A stretch of DNA of 64,000 bases. Source: CAIWHR01 sp963846855. GTDB lineage: Bacteria; Pseudomonadota; Gammaproteobacteria; Burkholderiales; Casimicrobiaceae. The translations under genes and the position numbers were made by a program. Below, piece by piece: positions 38,701-47,615 of this stretch. Numbering within the stretch: position 1 is the first letter of the stretch; each line of letters opens with the position of its first letter. The stretch is from assembly GCA_963846855.1 (NCBI GenBank), contig CAWJXK010000008.1, positions 806,001 through 870,000 of the forward strand. Direction: 5' to 3'. The notes beneath the pieces are model-generated. The model did no database searches, was not told the origin of the DNA, and saw nothing but the letters and a program-made list of their open reading frames with translations.

Positions 38701-39236
38701 TCGCGCCCGCGACGGTGCCAAGGTGGCCGGCCTATCCGTTCGAAGCGCTTGCGCTTCCCGCTCTCGGCGCGGCCGTGAACGGCGCGCAGCTCGTGGCATC
38801 GGCGGGCGTCGGGCTCTTCTTCATGTATTGGCTCGAGCGCGTCACCGGCGAATGGCGCCGACACGGCTGGCTCGCGATGCTGGCATTGGTCGTGGTGGTG
38901 ACGGTCGTCGCCGTCGTCAACGCTCCGGACATGCTGGCCGCCGCGATCGGCGGCATCGCGACGGGCATCGCGGCGGCGGCGATCGTGTTCGGCCTCCTGC
39001 GCTTCGATTATTCGGCAGTCCCGGCCTACATGGCGACGGGGATCGTGCTGCACGCCATCGCGGCCGCGGTGCGCAGCGGCGCCGGTGACGCCTACGTGCT
39101 GCTCGCGATCGACGCCGCGGTGACGGTGGCGGCGACGTGGCTCGTGATGCGCTACCTCGACTACGCCCGCGCGGGCGCTCCGCCCGCCGCGTCGAGCCCG
39201 CTCGTGCCTACCGGATCGTCACCCAGTACGGAATGA
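35793..39236 (+). CDS. Very large CPBP-family intramembrane protease with duplicated extracytoplasmic modules
   Basis: A 1147-residue membrane protein built around a CPBP (Abi/CaaX-processing) glutamic protease. The catalytic motifs are EECLFR at residues 434-439, FGAAH with His 475, and LLHGLFD with His 513. An N-terminal helix (residues 8-28) is followed by a soluble module (about 30-220) and a membrane block containing the protease. A second copy of the soluble module follows (about 630-825) and then more helices. The two modules align: DAFAKLVAGSVYSPYWWEVR with DAYAKLIGKTLAPPLWDVR, and FVHVPESFDRRYQ with FVEIPEVWQRSER. Ordinary CPBP proteins are 200-300 residues. Substrate unknown. ATG 35793 starts just before the first helix. 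The 3' end overlaps the convergent binding-protein gene by 29 bases. Confidence 0.85.
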   Translation: MPTESLARKPAFWIVYALVACASALVAWRLFPLAIPIVNLEITMDRAGALERAEAIAAERALAPADARSAAQFAQDPSTQNYVELEGGGKDAFAKLVAGSVYSPYWWEVRLFRPGEVSEATVRFRPDGTPYGFAKHLAETFVPADPAGLALSVEAAQQIAETGARADWGVDFAPYRLLEKTQQTRTTGRVDHTFVYERSDERIAEARFRMRLVVSGNELTALRYFVHVPESFDRRYQELRSANNTIAGAASVAAGVLYGLGGCVFGVLWLARRHWLLWRPARNAGFAVGSLLGLMVLASAPAAWFSFDTAQSVETFWLREVGGALAMMFLGGLALGLVFMAAESLTRFAFPDHPQLWRVWSARAAPTRSMLGRTLGGYLFVPIELALIAGFYYVTNRWAGWWQPSEILTDPNILGSYVPGLTPIAQALQAGFMEECLFRAVPISLAAIVGARYGRRGLAIGIAVVLQALVFGAAHANYPGFPSYSRLIELIVPAMLWALIFLRFGLVPTILLHGLFDLVLMSIPVFLVDAPGAGLQRALVIVAGLAPLAVVLVRGVRAGGFAELAPEFRNGAWKPRERVEVAAPLLLPQEVPEAGWVRRFQRALPALGLAGLAVWIAATPFGIDTPPLAIDRGAAMAVADAALAERGVTLGPEWQRMATTRMMREEPLLWQTHKYVWREAGPDAYAKLIGKTLAPPLWDVRYAKFSGDVSERAEEWRVTVDGTGGVRQVRHRLPEARAGASLTREAALALAQRTLAERMSLDPAAMKLVGADEKAQPARLDWSFTFADPRVDVGKGAEARATVALGGDEVASYGRFVEIPEVWQRSERERDGRLSFVRMSISALVALAALAALVMAMVNWTRHHCDRRALIGVAIIAFVLMAVSYVNSWPSLAMALDTAEPVASQIGLSAAAMLLGAAIAALLFGLLAGVGAWAAQRQPRHVFAGRFPAWSLGIAAALVAAGVGAALGSLAPATVPRWPAYPFEALALPALGAAVNGAQLVASAGVGLFFMYWLERVTGEWRRHGWLAMLALVVVVTVVAVVNAPDMLAAAIGGIATGIAAAAIVFGLLRFDYSAVPAYMATGIVLHAIAAAVRSGAGDAYVLLAIDAAVTVAATWLVMRYLDYARAGAPPAASSPLVPTGSSPSTE

Positions 39237-40797
39237 CGTTGTTGTCGGCGCGGTGCACGGCCGTCACGTTCGAGCGCATCGCCCAGGGGATCATCTGCCG
39301 ATGCAGCGGCAGGTGGTTGATCTCGGCCTTCTGCGCCTGCAGCGCCGCATGGATTTCGTCGAGGCGCTGCGGCGTGTTCATGTCGACCTTGATCTTCGCC
39401 AGCAGGTCGTCGAGCTTCGGGTTCGTGTACCGGCCGTAGTTGTAGTCGCCGTCGCCCTTGCCGTTGTACGTGGCGAGCACCGGCTGCAGGATGAAGACCG
39501 CATCGATCGCGCCGCCGCCCCAGCCCAGCATGTACATGCTCGTGTCGAGCTTCTCGATCTTGGGGAAGAACGTCGAACGTGGAATGGCATTCACCCTCGT
39601 TTCGACGCCGATCTGCGCCCACATGGCCGCGAGCGCCTGGCAGATCTTCTCGTCGTTGATGTAGCGGTTGTTCGGGCAGTCGATCGTCACTTCGAACCCA
39701 TTGGGGTAGCCGGCCTCGGCGAGGAGCGCCTTCGCGTGCGCCTTGTCGTAGGGCAGGCGCTTCTCGAGCTCGGGCGTCGTCTGAATCGGCGAGGGCAGCA
39801 TTGCCCCGGTGGGCTGCGCAAGTCCGCGCATCGTGTTCTTCTTGATCGCCTCGATGTCGATCGCCTCGTAGAGCGCCTGGCGCACGCGGCGGTCCTTGAA
39901 CGGGTTCTTCCCCTTGACGTTCGAGTACAGGAGCTCGTCGCGCCCCTGGTCCATCGCGATGAACACAACCCGGTTCTCGACGCCTTCCTGCACCTTGATG
40001 CCTGGCGTCTGCATGAGCCGCGGCACGTCCTGAGGCGGCGGGTCGTTGACGAGGTCGACCTCGCCGGAAATCAGCGCAGCGACCCGCGTCGCGTCGGAGA
40101 CGATCGGCGTGTAGATCACCTCGTCCGCATTGCCCTCGTATTGTCCATTCTTGAGGCCCCACCAGTTCGGGTTCTTGACAAGCACCGTCTTGATGTCCGG
40201 CTCGCGCGACTTCAGCATGTAGGGACCGGTGCCGTTGGCCTGATGCGCGGTGATCATGTCCTCCTTCTGCGTGTAGTTCTGCGGCTTGGTGGCCCGGTTC
40301 TTCTCGCACCACGCCTTCGACATGATGTTGATCGTCGCGATGTGCTCGAGCTCGATCGGGTTGGGCCCGTTGGTCGTGAACTCGACGGTGAGGTCGTCGA
40401 TCTTCTTCGGAATGCCCGACGCGTTCGAATACACGCGCAGCTGCGACGTGTCGGCGCGCGCGCGCTCGAAGCTGAACACGACGTCGTCGGCGGTGAACGG
40501 CGTGCCGTCGTGGAACTTGACGTCCGGACGAAGCTTGAAGCGCCAGGTCGTGGGGTTGACCTGCGTCCACGATTCGGCGAGCGCCGGCTTCAATCCCAGT
40601 GTCTTGTCGCGCTCGAGCAGGAACTCGTAGACGAGCCGGTTGATGTTATTGGTGAGAATCTCGTTCTGCGAGTGCGGATCGGTCGTCTGCATGTCGCCGC
40701 GCCCCGCCCAGCGCAGCGTCTTCGCGTCGGCCGGCGAAAGCGCGAGCGCGCCGGCGAGCGCGAGCGCGACGGTGGCGAATCGGAGCGTGCGGGTCAT
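39208..40797 (-). CDS. Peptide/solute-binding protein of an ABC transporter (SBP family 5), orphan
   Basis: A 529-residue periplasmic binding protein with a signal peptide (LALAGALALSPADA). The family-5 features include TWRFKLRPDVKFHDGTPFTA, AHQANGTGPYMLKSREPDIK, and the C-terminal NYGRYTNPKLDDLL. Such proteins bind peptides, nickel or glutathione and deliver them to two permeases and two ATPases. None of those partners is adjacent, so it is an orphan here and must work with components encoded elsewhere. The start ATG 40797 is 169 bases from the divergent hrpA gene. The 3' end overlaps the CPBP gene. Confidence 0.9.
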   Translation of the reverse strand: MTRTLRFATVALALAGALALSPADAKTLRWAGRGDMQTTDPHSQNEILTNNINRLVYEFLLERDKTLGLKPALAESWTQVNPTTWRFKLRPDVKFHDGTPFTADDVVFSFERARADTSQLRVYSNASGIPKKIDDLTVEFTTNGPNPIELEHIATINIMSKAWCEKNRATKPQNYTQKEDMITAHQANGTGPYMLKSREPDIKTVLVKNPNWWGLKNGQYEGNADEVIYTPIVSDATRVAALISGEVDLVNDPPPQDVPRLMQTPGIKVQEGVENRVVFIAMDQGRDELLYSNVKGKNPFKDRRVRQALYEAIDIEAIKKNTMRGLAQPTGAMLPSPIQTTPELEKRLPYDKAHAKALLAEAGYPNGFEVTIDCPNNRYINDEKICQALAAMWAQIGVETRVNAIPRSTFFPKIEKLDTSMYMLGWGGGAIDAVFILQPVLATYNGKGDGDYNYGRYTNPKLDDLLAKIKVDMNTPQRLDEIHAALQAQKAEINHLPLHRQMIPWAMRSNVTAVHRADNNVIPYWVTIR

Positions 40798-40965
40798 CGT
40801 GCCTCCCCTTAGGAGCGTCGCGCGCGGCCGGAATCGAGCGCGCGTGCCATCGGCTGGGCGTGATCATAACGCCGTCGTGCGCGTCGCGGAGTAGAATCCG
40901 CGCCGCCGGCCGCTCGCCGCAAGCGGCGACCCCGCCCCGCGGCCCTCACGACTCCTGCCCATCGA

Positions 40966-43900
40966 ATGCCGAACCCGCCGTCCGCCGCGCGTCTCGCTGT
41001 CGAGCTCGCAGACACCCTCAGCGTCGATGCGCTCGCGCTCGCGGGTCGCATTGAGCGCGCACGGCAAACCCGCGCGGGCGCGGCCGAATGGGAGCGGATC
41101 GCCGCGGCGATCGCGCGCTCGCGGGAAAAGCGCGCCGCGCGCGCGGCGCGGCGTCCTGCCGTCGCGTTTCCTCCCGAGCTGCCGGTGGCGCAGCGCGCAG
41201 ACGAGATCGCCGCCGCGATTCGCGGGCACCAGGTCGTGATCGTCTCCGGCGCGACGGGCTCCGGCAAGACGACGCAACTGCCGAAGATCTGTCTCGCCAT
41301 CGGCCGCGGCGAACGCGGCTTGATCGGGCACACGCAGCCGCGGCGGATCGCGGCGCGCGCGGTCGCGACACGCATTGCCACCGAGCTCCGCACGCCGCTG
41401 GGCGAGGCCGTCGGCTTCAAGGTCCGTTTCACCGATCACACGCGGCCCGACGCGTTCATCAAGCTGATGACCGATGGCATCCTGCTCGCCGAGACGCAGG
41501 GCGACCGCCTGCTCGCGGCGTACGACACGCTCATCATCGACGAGGCGCACGAGCGAAGCCTTAACATCGATTTCCTCCTCGGGTTCCTGAAGCAGCTCCT
41601 GCCGCGGCGACCCGATCTCAAGATCATCGTCACGTCGGCGACGCTCGACGCGGAGCGCTTCGCGCGGCATTTCGGGACGCTCGAGGCGCCCGCGCCGGTC
41701 ATCGAGGTGTCGGGGCGCGTGTTTCCCGTCGAGATCCGGTATCGGCCGCTCAAGTCCGACGAGACGGAGGCCGACGACGAGGACGAGCTCGAGGACGCGA
41801 TCGTCGCGGCGGCCGAGGACCTGTGGCGCGAGAGGCCGGGCGACATCCTCGTCTTCCTGCCCGGCGAGCGGGAGATCCGCGAAACCGGCGAGCTCCTGAG
41901 GAAGGAGCTCGCGCGCCGGCCGTACGCCGCGGCCGTCGAGATCCTGCCGCTCTACGCGCGCCTCGGCGTTCCGGAGCAGCAGCGCGTGTTCGCCCCCTCC
42001 CGGGGACGGCGCATCGTGCTCGCGACGAACGTCGCCGAGACATCGCTGACGGTGCCGGGCATCCGTTACGTGATCGACGCGGGCGTCGCGCGCGTGAAGC
42101 GCTATTCGCTGCGCAACAAGACGACGCTGCTCGCGATCGAGCGCGTGTCGCAGGCGGCGGCGAACCAGCGCGCGGGCCGCTGCGGACGCGTCGCTGACGG
42201 CATCTGCGTGCGCCTCTATGGCGAGGATGATTTCGCGGCACGCCCCGAGTACACCGATCCCGAGATCCAGCGAAGCTCGCTCGCGGCGGTGATCCTGCGG
42301 ATGGAATCGCTTCGCCTCGGCGCCGTCGACCGCTTTCCCTTCCTCGAGCCGCCGTCGCCGCGGGCGATCGCCGACGGCTACCAGCTGCTGCAGGAGCTCG
42401 GCGCCGTCGACACGGAGCGTGCGCTGACGCAGACCGGTCAGGAGCTCGCCCGGCTGCCGGTCGATCCGCGCGTCGGCCGGATGATCGTCGCGGCGCGCGC
42501 GCACGGATGCCTCGCCGAGGTGCTGGTGATCGCGAGTGCGCTGTCGGTGCCGGATCCGCGCGACCGGCCGCTCGACAAGCAGCAGAAGGCGGACGAGGCG
42601 CACCGGATGTTCCGCGACGAGCGCTCCGACTTCCTGTCGCTGCTGGCGCTGTGGGAGTTCTTCGGCGAGCGTCTCGCGGAAAAGCTGTCGCACCGGCGGC
42701 TGGTGGACGCCTGCCGCGCGCAGTTCGTGTCGTTCCTGCGCCTGACCGAATGGCGCGAGGTGCACGCGCAGCTCGCGCACGAGCTCACCGAGCTCGGCTG
42801 GAAATGGGAGGCGAAGCTGCCCGAAGCGATTGACGCCGCGCGCTACCGCTTGATCCACGAAGCGCTCGCCACAGGGCTTCTCGGCAACGTCGGCACGAAG
42901 GACGCCGAGGGCGACGCCTATCTCGGCGCGCGCGGCATACGGTTCCATCTGCATCCGGGATCGGGCCTCGCGAAGAAGGGACCGAAATGGGTGCTGGCCG
43001 CCGAGCTGGTCGAGACGTCGCGTCTGTACGCGCGCTGCGCGGCGAAGGTCGAGCCCGAGTGGATCGAGACGATGGCGGGCGAGCTCGTCACCCGCGACTA
43101 CTTCGAGCCGAAATGGGACGCCGAGCGCGGCGAGGTCGTCGCGAGCGAGCGGGTCGCGCTCTACGGGCTGACGCTCGTGGCGCGCCGCCGCGTGTCCTAC
43201 GGCCGCATCGATCCCGCGGTGGCGCGCGAGGTATTCATTCGCGAGGCGCTCGTGCCGGGCGCGCTCGCGACGAAGGGCGCATTCCTCGACCACAATCGCC
43301 ACCTGATCGCCGAGGTCGCCTTGCTGGAGCACAAGGCGCGGCGACAGGACGTGCTCGTCGACGACGAAACGATCGCGGCGTTCTACGCCGAGCGCGTGCC
43401 GGAGGGCATCCATTCGCGCGCATCCTTCGAGCAGTGGCGCGCCGGCGCCGAAGCGAAGGACCCGCGCGTGCTTTTCCTCACGCGCGAAGCGCTGATGCGG
43501 CACGCGGCCTCGCACGTCACCGAGGCGTTGTTTCCGGAGGCGCTGCCGATGGCCGGCGCGATGCTGCCGCTCGCGTATCGCTTCGCGCCGGGGCATCCGC
43601 AGGACGGCCTCACGCTGACCGTCCCGCTCGCGCTCCTGAATCAGGTCGACGTCGCGCGTGTGTCGTGGCTCGTCCCCGGGATGATCCGAGAGAAGGTGGC
43701 GTTCCTGCTGAAGGCGTTGCCCAAGGCCTGGCGCAACCGGGTGACGCCGCTGCCGCCCGCCGTGACCGAGTTCCTGGAAGCGACTCCGCCGGGCGCCGCG
43801 CCGCTCGCGCCCGCGCTCCGCGCGTGGCTGCGGCAGACGCTGGGCGACGCGCCCGAAGCGAACGTGTGGGACGGCACTGCGCTGCCGCCGCATCTCGAGA

Positions 43901-44886
43901 TGAATTTCCGCGTCGTCGACGCGGCGGAGCGCGAGCTCGCCAGCGGTCGCGATCTCGAAGCCCTGCGCGCGCAACTGGGCGAGGCGGCGCAACTGTCGTT
44001 CGCGAGCGAAGGCCCGGCGCTGGAAAAGCACGGCGTCACGTCATGGGACTTCGGGGATCTTCCGGAAACGCTGACCCGCATGCAGGACGGGCGCCGGATC
44101 ACCGGCTACCCCGCGCTGGTGGACGCCGGACAGAGCGTGTCGGTCGTGCTGATGGACACGCGCGCGGCGGCCGACGCCGCGACCCGGGGCGGCGTGGTCC
44201 GGCTGATCCGCATCGCGCTGAAGCCGCAGGTCGCCGTCCACGAAAAAGGAGGCACCGGATTCGCGCAGGCGGCGCTGCAGCTGAAGCCGATGCTTCCGAC
44301 CGATGCGCTGCGCGACGACGCGCTCGCCGCGATCTGCGATCGGGCCTTCGTCGGCGACGACGCGTTGCCGCGCAACGAGCGCGCGTTCGCGGATCAGGTC
44401 AAGCGCGCCCGGACGCGCCTGCCCGCCGTCGCGGACTCCGTTTACAGGGTGCTGGCGGCGATCGCGGACGAGCATCACGCGGTGTCGGCACGGATTGCGC
44501 GGCTGCCGCCGGGGCAGGCGCGCCTCGCCGCCGAGGTCCGCGCGCGCCGCGACGCGCTGGTCCGGCCGGGATTCCTGCGCACGACGCCCTGGACGGCCCT
44601 TACCCAACTGCCGCGGTACCTCAAGGCGCTGGACCGGCGGCTCGCGAAGCACCCGGACAATCCGGAGCGCGACGCCAAGCATGCGGCGGCGCTGGCCGGG
44701 TGGTGGCAGCGGCTCCACGAGCGGCAAGAGCGCAACCGCGCCGCCGGCCGCCAGGAGCCGGCGCTGGAGGATTTCCGGTGGCTGCTGGAGGAACTCGCGG
44801 TATCGCTCTTCGCCCAGGAGCTGAAGACGCCGTTTCCCGTGTCATATAAGCGACTGGAACGGGTGTGGGCCGACCTCGACCGTTGA
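40966..44886 (+). CDS. hrpA: ATP-dependent RNA helicase HrpA
   Basis: A 1306-residue DEAH-box helicase, the same size as E. coli HrpA, which unwinds RNA and helps rescue stalled ribosomes. The Walker A is GATGSGKTTQLPK near residue 96, and DEAH is in IIDEAHERSLNIDFLLG near 190. The later motifs TNVAETSLTVPGIRYVID and QRAGRCGR complete the helicase core. The long C-terminal DUF3418 region fills the last half (for example GLTLVARRRVSYGRIDP). ATG 40966 begins right after a divergent intergenic region. No frame problem is seen over nearly 4 kb. Confidence 0.96.
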   Translation: MPNPPSAARLAVELADTLSVDALALAGRIERARQTRAGAAEWERIAAAIARSREKRAARAARRPAVAFPPELPVAQRADEIAAAIRGHQVVIVSGATGSGKTTQLPKICLAIGRGERGLIGHTQPRRIAARAVATRIATELRTPLGEAVGFKVRFTDHTRPDAFIKLMTDGILLAETQGDRLLAAYDTLIIDEAHERSLNIDFLLGFLKQLLPRRPDLKIIVTSATLDAERFARHFGTLEAPAPVIEVSGRVFPVEIRYRPLKSDETEADDEDELEDAIVAAAEDLWRERPGDILVFLPGEREIRETGELLRKELARRPYAAAVEILPLYARLGVPEQQRVFAPSRGRRIVLATNVAETSLTVPGIRYVIDAGVARVKRYSLRNKTTLLAIERVSQAAANQRAGRCGRVADGICVRLYGEDDFAARPEYTDPEIQRSSLAAVILRMESLRLGAVDRFPFLEPPSPRAIADGYQLLQELGAVDTERALTQTGQELARLPVDPRVGRMIVAARAHGCLAEVLVIASALSVPDPRDRPLDKQQKADEAHRMFRDERSDFLSLLALWEFFGERLAEKLSHRRLVDACRAQFVSFLRLTEWREVHAQLAHELTELGWKWEAKLPEAIDAARYRLIHEALATGLLGNVGTKDAEGDAYLGARGIRFHLHPGSGLAKKGPKWVLAAELVETSRLYARCAAKVEPEWIETMAGELVTRDYFEPKWDAERGEVVASERVALYGLTLVARRRVSYGRIDPAVAREVFIREALVPGALATKGAFLDHNRHLIAEVALLEHKARRQDVLVDDETIAAFYAERVPEGIHSRASFEQWRAGAEAKDPRVLFLTREALMRHAASHVTEALFPEALPMAGAMLPLAYRFAPGHPQDGLTLTVPLALLNQVDVARVSWLVPGMIREKVAFLLKALPKAWRNRVTPLPPAVTEFLEATPPGAAPLAPALRAWLRQTLGDAPEANVWDGTALPPHLEMNFRVVDAAERELASGRDLEALRAQLGEAAQLSFASEGPALEKHGVTSWDFGDLPETLTRMQDGRRITGYPALVDAGQSVSVVLMDTRAAADAATRGGVVRLIRIALKPQVAVHEKGGTGFAQAALQLKPMLPTDALRDDALAAICDRAFVGDDALPRNERAFADQVKRARTRLPAVADSVYRVLAAIADEHHAVSARIARLPPGQARLAAEVRARRDALVRPGFLRTTPWTALTQLPRYLKALDRRLAKHPDNPERDAKHAAALAGWWQRLHERQERNRAAGRQEPALEDFRWLLEELAVSLFAQELKTPFPVSYKRLERVWADLDR

Positions 44887-44900
44887 TTGCACAGTTTTTT

Positions 44901-44935
44901 TCGCGTTGGCAACGCGAATCCTGCTATGCTACAGT
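44901..44935 (+). promoter_or_regulatory. Palindrome overlapping a possible promoter before the DUF1631 gene
   Basis: A perfect inverted repeat TCGCGTT-ggc-AACGCGA (44901-44917) follows a run of seven or eight T. Inside it, TTGGCA (44906-44911) and TACAGT (44930-44935) are separated by 18 bases and could be -35 and -10 boxes. A palindrome over the -35 box is a common operator position. Promoter strength and the binding protein are unknown. Confidence 0.4.
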
Positions 44936-45054
44936 AACTTAGGACTATATCGTTCTGACTTTTCAGGGATACTCCCCTGAGGGGCGCCGCGGTCCGCGAG
45001 ACGGCGGGGCAGGAGGCCGGCGGCGTTGGTCCCAGGCGGGACCCGGCACCGGGA

Positions 45055-45085
45055 GTTGCCACGAGGTTGCCACGAGGTTGCGGAG
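45055..45085 (+). repeat. Short tandem repeat at the DUF1631 start
   Basis: GTTGCCACGAG occurs twice in tandem (45055-45065, 45066-45076), followed by a partial third copy GTTGCGGAG ending at 45085. Each copy supplies a GAGG that could serve as a ribosome-binding site for the TTG start at 45086. Confidence 0.7.
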
Positions 45086-47527
45086 TTGAGCGAAACGACC
45101 ACTACGGCGGCGCGACGGCCTGTCTCGCGCGAATCGTCGAAGATCCTTGCCGACTGCAGGGATCTCGCCGTGCATCGCCTGCTGCTGTCGTTCACGACGC
45201 TGCTCGACAGGGTCTCGGACATGCTGATGGACCGTGCAGGCCGGACCGACCTGCGTGAAGATCAGCAGAACTTCCTCGACGCCCGCTCCGCGCTCAAGAC
45301 CGAGCGCGCACAGCTCATGCACGAGTTCGAGCGGCGCCTGCGCTCCGCGTTCAACGACCGGATCGCCGGCAGGTCCGACATCAAGGCCGACTTCTCGAAG
45401 GTCGACGTCAACAAGCTGACCCTCGTCGAGAACGTCACGATGGACGAGTCGGTGCTGACGGGCAACATCGCGCGCGTCGTCGAGAATCTGTGTTACGAGG
45501 ATCTGCAGATGCTCAATCGCGCGATCGGGCACCTCGTGGGCACGCCCGACCTCGAGACCGCGGCCAATCCGCTCGCGCCCGAAGCCTTCGTCGTCGCCTT
45601 CGCCGAAGCGCTGAAGACCGTCAAGGCCGAGCAGCGGGTCAAGTTCACGATCCTGAAGGAGCTGAACCAGGCGCCGCTCACCGAGATCGGCACGATGTAT
45701 TCCGATCTCAACAAGAAGCTCCAGTCGATGCACGTGATTCCGTCGGGCTCGCGGCAGTCCATCATCAACCGCGGCGGGCCGTCGGATCGTGCCCGCGGCC
45801 CGGGGCCGGACGGCGAGATGCGCGTCGATGCGCCGGCGCCCGCCGAGATGGACGTGATGGCGCTGTTCCGGCGCATGTATGCGGGCGCGGTCAGCGCCGG
45901 ACAGTCCGGCTATCCGCAGTCGGGCGGAGCGCCGATGCCGCAGATTCCGGGAATGCCCCCCGGCTTCCCGCAGATGGGCGGGCAGATGCCGTACATGGGC
46001 GGCGGCGCGCCCGCGGGCGGCGGCGATTACCCGTCGATAGAGATGGGCGCCGGCAGCTCAGGCGGACGCTACATCCCGAGCGGGCCGCTCGCGTCGACGC
46101 CATCGGGCTACCACCCGGGCGCGCCGATCATCACGACGCCCGAGCTCGGCGAAGGTCTCGCGCGGTTGCAGGCGGGCGAGAGCGGATTCGACCTGGGCGG
46201 CGGGATGTACGTCCAGTTCCATGGCATCCCGGAAGGCAAGCACAACGTCCTGCGCGACCTGCAGGAGTCGCCGCTCGGCAAACGCGCCAACCAGCTCGAA
46301 TCGATGACGATCGAGCTGGTGGCGATGCTGTTCGATTTCATCTTCGAGACCCGCGACCTGCCCGACGGCATCAAGGCATCGCTTGCACGCCTGCAGATTC
46401 CGGTGCTGAAGGCGGCGATGCTCGACGGCGCGTTCTTCGCGAAGAAGTCGCATCCGTCGCGGCTCCTGGTCAACGCGCTGGCGCAGGCGGGGCTCGGCTG
46501 GTCGCCGGTGATGGGGCAGGACGACCCGCTGTACAAGACGATCGACCGCATCGTCCACAAGATCCTCGACGGGTTCTCCGACAACCTCGCGATCTTCGAC
46601 GAGCTGCGCGAGGAGCTGGAGACGTTCCTCGCCGAGGAGGAGAAGGCGGCCGAGGCGAACATCCAGACGACCGCCGAGGAGATCAACCAGAACGACCGGC
46701 GCAAGATCGGCATCGCCGTCGCGCGTGCCGAGATCGAGCGCCGGATCGAGACGTATCCGATCCCGAACTTCCTGGCGGTCTTCCTGCGCGAGCACTGGCA
46801 GGAGACGCTCGAGCGGGTCTACCTGTCCGACGGCGAGGAGAGCGAGTCGTGGGGGCAGGCGGTCGCGACGCTCGAGGATCTCGTCTGGAGCGTGCAGCCG
46901 AAGAAGTCCAACGAGGATCGCCGGCATCTGGTCGCACTCTTGCCGTCGCTGCTGAAGCGAATGTCGGCCGGCATGCACGGCCAGACGTGGCCGTCGGCGG
47001 ACCGCGAGCGCTTCATGTCGAACCTGGTCGAGGCGCATGCGGCGGCGGTCAAGCCGTCGCTGTCGGCGGCGCAGCTCGCGACGGCCTCGGTGGCGCAGCA
47101 GGCGAAGGTCGAGGCCGAGCAGGCGAAGGCGGCCGGCGACGAGGTCGCGGCGAAGCGCGCGGAAGAGCTCGCGACGGCGATGTCCGCTGCGGAGCCGGCG
47201 CCGGTCGAGCCGGAGCCGGAAATCATCGACGACCAGTACCTCGAGATCGCGCAGAACCTCGACCGCGGCATGTGGATCGAGTTCGAGTCCGACGACGGCC
47301 AGCTCGCTTTCGCGAAGCTCGCGTGGGTGAGCCCGCTGCGCGGGACGTATCTCTTCACGAACCGCCAGGGCCAGAAGGCGCTGTCGATGACCGCCGACGA
47401 GCTTGCGCAGCGATTCCGCGAGGACCGCGCGCGTCTCGTCGAGGCCGAGCCGCTGATCGACCGCGCGCTGGGCAGCGTCATCGCGCAGATGGCCGAAAAA
47501 TATCCCGAGCAAGCTGCCGCCGAGTGA
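45086..47527 (+). CDS. DUF1631 family protein
   Basis: A protein of about 813 residues in the DUF1631 family, common in beta- and gammaproteobacteria and sometimes mislabelled as thymidine phosphorylase. It is mostly helical (for example MLMDRAGRTDLREDQQNFLD, LHRIVHKILDGFSDNLAIFD-like segments). A flexible Gly/Pro/Met-rich section lies near residues 265-340, and the C-terminal end has a PilZ-like appearance (EFESDDGQLAFAKLAWVSPL, then YLFTNRQGQKALSM). That suggests, but does not show, a link to cyclic-di-GMP signalling. TTG 45086 gives a natural N-terminus. An upstream in-frame TTG at 45026 has AGGAGG nine bases before it and is the alternative. Confidence 0.85.
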   Translation: MSETTTTAARRPVSRESSKILADCRDLAVHRLLLSFTTLLDRVSDMLMDRAGRTDLREDQQNFLDARSALKTERAQLMHEFERRLRSAFNDRIAGRSDIKADFSKVDVNKLTLVENVTMDESVLTGNIARVVENLCYEDLQMLNRAIGHLVGTPDLETAANPLAPEAFVVAFAEALKTVKAEQRVKFTILKELNQAPLTEIGTMYSDLNKKLQSMHVIPSGSRQSIINRGGPSDRARGPGPDGEMRVDAPAPAEMDVMALFRRMYAGAVSAGQSGYPQSGGAPMPQIPGMPPGFPQMGGQMPYMGGGAPAGGGDYPSIEMGAGSSGGRYIPSGPLASTPSGYHPGAPIITTPELGEGLARLQAGESGFDLGGGMYVQFHGIPEGKHNVLRDLQESPLGKRANQLESMTIELVAMLFDFIFETRDLPDGIKASLARLQIPVLKAAMLDGAFFAKKSHPSRLLVNALAQAGLGWSPVMGQDDPLYKTIDRIVHKILDGFSDNLAIFDELREELETFLAEEEKAAEANIQTTAEEINQNDRRKIGIAVARAEIERRIETYPIPNFLAVFLREHWQETLERVYLSDGEESESWGQAVATLEDLVWSVQPKKSNEDRRHLVALLPSLLKRMSAGMHGQTWPSADRERFMSNLVEAHAAAVKPSLSAAQLATASVAQQAKVEAEQAKAAGDEVAAKRAEELATAMSAAEPAPVEPEPEIIDDQYLEIAQNLDRGMWIEFESDDGQLAFAKLAWVSPLRGTYLFTNRQGQKALSMTADELAQRFREDRARLVEAEPLIDRALGSVIAQMAEKYPEQAAAE

Positions 47528-47615
47528 CGCGGGCGGTCCTGGCCGCGAGCGCGGCCGTTGATGGTCAACCCCGCCGCGTGATCGCGCGCGCGACATCACC
47601 TCATCACGCTTCCCC

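Noticed and set aside
35808..39053. Long open frame on minus opposite the CPBP protease gene
   Set aside because: Low-complexity Arg/His/Asp text with no domain; the CPBP motifs and hydrophobic helices on plus are decisive.
44887..44901. T-run after hrpA as an intrinsic terminator
   Set aside because: No stem precedes the T-run on plus; the hairpin lies after it, the wrong order for a terminator in either direction.
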